DNA of 6,370 nucleotides from Ruminococcus sp. (lineage in GTDB: Bacteria > Bacillota > Clostridia > Oscillospirales > Ruminococcaceae). Under the pieces are notes generated by a model that saw only the letters and a list, made by a program, of their open reading frames with translations, made no database searches and was not told the origin of the DNA. Position 1 is the stretch's first letter. Every line of letters begins with the position of its first letter. The position numbers and the translations under genes are program-made. Of the stretch, positions 5,531-6,370 are shown one piece after another. Location of the stretch: positions 1 through 6,370 of the forward strand of contig DMBA01000042.1 in the NCBI GenBank assembly GCA_003446315.1, read 5' to 3'.

Positions 5531-6310
5531 TTGCGGCTGGATAAATTTCTTTCCGGACAAACTGCCTGCTCACGCAGTGAACTCAATCGCCTGATCCGGA
5601 ACGGTGCCGTGACAGTCAACGGGATCGTCATCCGGAAACCGGATACGGCGATCAAACCGGAAACAGATGCCGTTGCATTGCAGGGCAAGCCGGTTTTATA
5701 TCAGCAGTTTCATTGGTTTTTGCTGCATAAACCAACCGGCGTTCTGACAGCAGCACGGGATCCGAAACAGAAAACAGTTATGGATCTGCTCCGGCAAGAT
5801 GACCGGCTGCCGAAACTTGCACCCGTCGGCAGGCTCGATCTGGATACGTCCGGTCTGCTGCTGATTACCGATGACGGACAGACCGCACACCGGCTGCTTT
5901 CTCCAAAGCATCATGCACCGAAATATTATCTTGCAAAGCTGCGGGATCCGTTTCAGCCGGAATATGTGCAGAAATTCCGGGATGGTATCCTGCTGCGGGA
6001 AGGCGCTTCCGAGGAAGCCTGTAAACCGGCGGAATGTGCACAGATCCATACAAGACTTGCGGTGCTGGAGCTGCGGGAAGGCAAATATCATCAGGTGCGC
6101 AGGATGTTTGCTGCTGCCGGAAATGAAGTCGAATCGCTTCTGCGTGTGCAGATTGGAATGCTGCAATTGCCGCCGGATCTGCCTGCCGGAACATATTTAC
6201 ATATATTCAACAAAGATGTTGAATCTGCGTTGAAAAATTCAGATATATCGCAGGTTTGTGCTTTTTGCGATGCATATTATTCGTCATATTGGATAAACTC
6301 GGGGAAATAA
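5531..6310 (+). CDS. rsuA: 16S rRNA pseudouridine synthase, RsuA/RluB/E/F family
   Basis: This enzyme isomerises a specific uridine in rRNA to pseudouridine; RsuA of E. coli acts on U516 of 16S rRNA. The 259-residue product starts with an S4 RNA-binding domain (MRLDKFL through about residue 50, with RNGAVTVNG), then the catalytic domain. KPTGVLTA and KTVMDLL precede the diagnostic GRLDLDTSGLLL at 100-111, in which Asp103 is the catalytic nucleophile of the family, followed by TDDG. EGKYHQVRRMFAA near 180-192 is the conserved C-terminal motif, and the usual LHR..IG reads LLRVQIG. The last 25 or so residues, rich in Tyr, Ser and Cys, run past the normal family end. The TTG start at 5531 has GGAGG (5518-5522) 8 bases upstream and gives the expected MRLDKFL start. 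Family membership is firm; U516 as the exact target is inferred. It is divergent from the DUF4830-like gene, with no terminator seen before the promoter at 6329. Confidence 0.92.
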   Translation: MRLDKFLSGQTACSRSELNRLIRNGAVTVNGIVIRKPDTAIKPETDAVALQGKPVLYQQFHWFLLHKPTGVLTAARDPKQKTVMDLLRQDDRLPKLAPVGRLDLDTSGLLLITDDGQTAHRLLSPKHHAPKYYLAKLRDPFQPEYVQKFRDGILLREGASEEACKPAECAQIHTRLAVLELREGKYHQVRRMFAAAGNEVESLLRVQIGMLQLPPDLPAGTYLHIFNKDVESALKNSDISQVCAFCDAYYSSYWINSGK

Positions 6311-6328
6311 GTTTGGTGAATAATCATC

Positions 6329-6357
6329 TTGACCGATTGCGAAAAATCTGGTATGAT
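6329..6357 (+). promoter_or_regulatory. near-consensus sigma-A promoter for a gene beyond the window
   Basis: TTGACC (6329-6334) and TATGAT (6352-6357) are spaced by exactly 17 bases, with a TG at 6349-6350 forming an extended -10. Each hexamer matches 5 of 6 consensus bases. Transcription should start near 6364, so the gene it serves lies to the right of the window. It begins only 18 bases after the rsuA-type stop codon. Confidence 0.8.
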
Positions 6358-6370
6358 TGTATCAGCGGCG

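Overview
The window looks like chromosomal DNA from an anaerobic Firmicute of the class Clostridia, most likely the Ruminococcus/Oscillospiraceae group. This is an inference. It rests on separate, overlapping secD and secF genes whose SecD carries a long loop before its last membrane helix, on an NrdR repressor, on a DUF4830-type membrane-anchored protein, on AGGAGG-like ribosome binding sites with frequent GTG/TTG starts, and on consensus sigma-A promoters. The bulk has roughly balanced base composition. The first 277 bases are clearly AT-richer (about 35% G+C by hand count).

Layout. Bases 2-277 are the 3' end of an unrecognised AT-rich gene. It is followed after 16 bases by a small unrecognised lipoprotein gene (294-839), which ends in a textbook intrinsic terminator (847-884). 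A perfect-consensus promoter (956-984) then drives secD (1058-2518) and secF (2511-3509), which overlap by 8 bases. A strong hairpin (3581-3610) follows secF and overlaps the -35 and spacer of an extended -10 promoter. That promoter serves a TIM-barrel sugar isomerase/epimerase-like gene (3683-4468) and, probably by read-through, nrdR (4514-4984). A DUF4830-like gene (5457-5041) lies convergent to nrdR on the minus strand and divergent from a pseudouridine synthase gene of the RsuA family (5531-6310). The window ends with another near-consensus promoter (6329-6357) for a gene outside it. No gene-free stretch exceeds 300 bases; the longest are 840-1057 and 3510-3682.

Functionally this is mostly housekeeping: late-stage protein export (SecDF), control of ribonucleotide reductase (NrdR) and 16S rRNA modification (RsuA-type), interspersed with three proteins of unknown role. 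I see no mobile element, CRISPR array, RNA gene or evident new multi-gene system. The points most worth a second look are: the TIM-barrel protein, which keeps a D-tagatose-3-epimerase-like NRFE signature but has lost the expected catalytic/metal glutamates; the palindrome fused to its promoter; the unusual SecD loop; and the compositional break at the left edge. Several starts are re-assigned here from ribosome binding site spacing (secD GTG 1058, secF ATG 2511, the DUF4830 gene TTG 5457).
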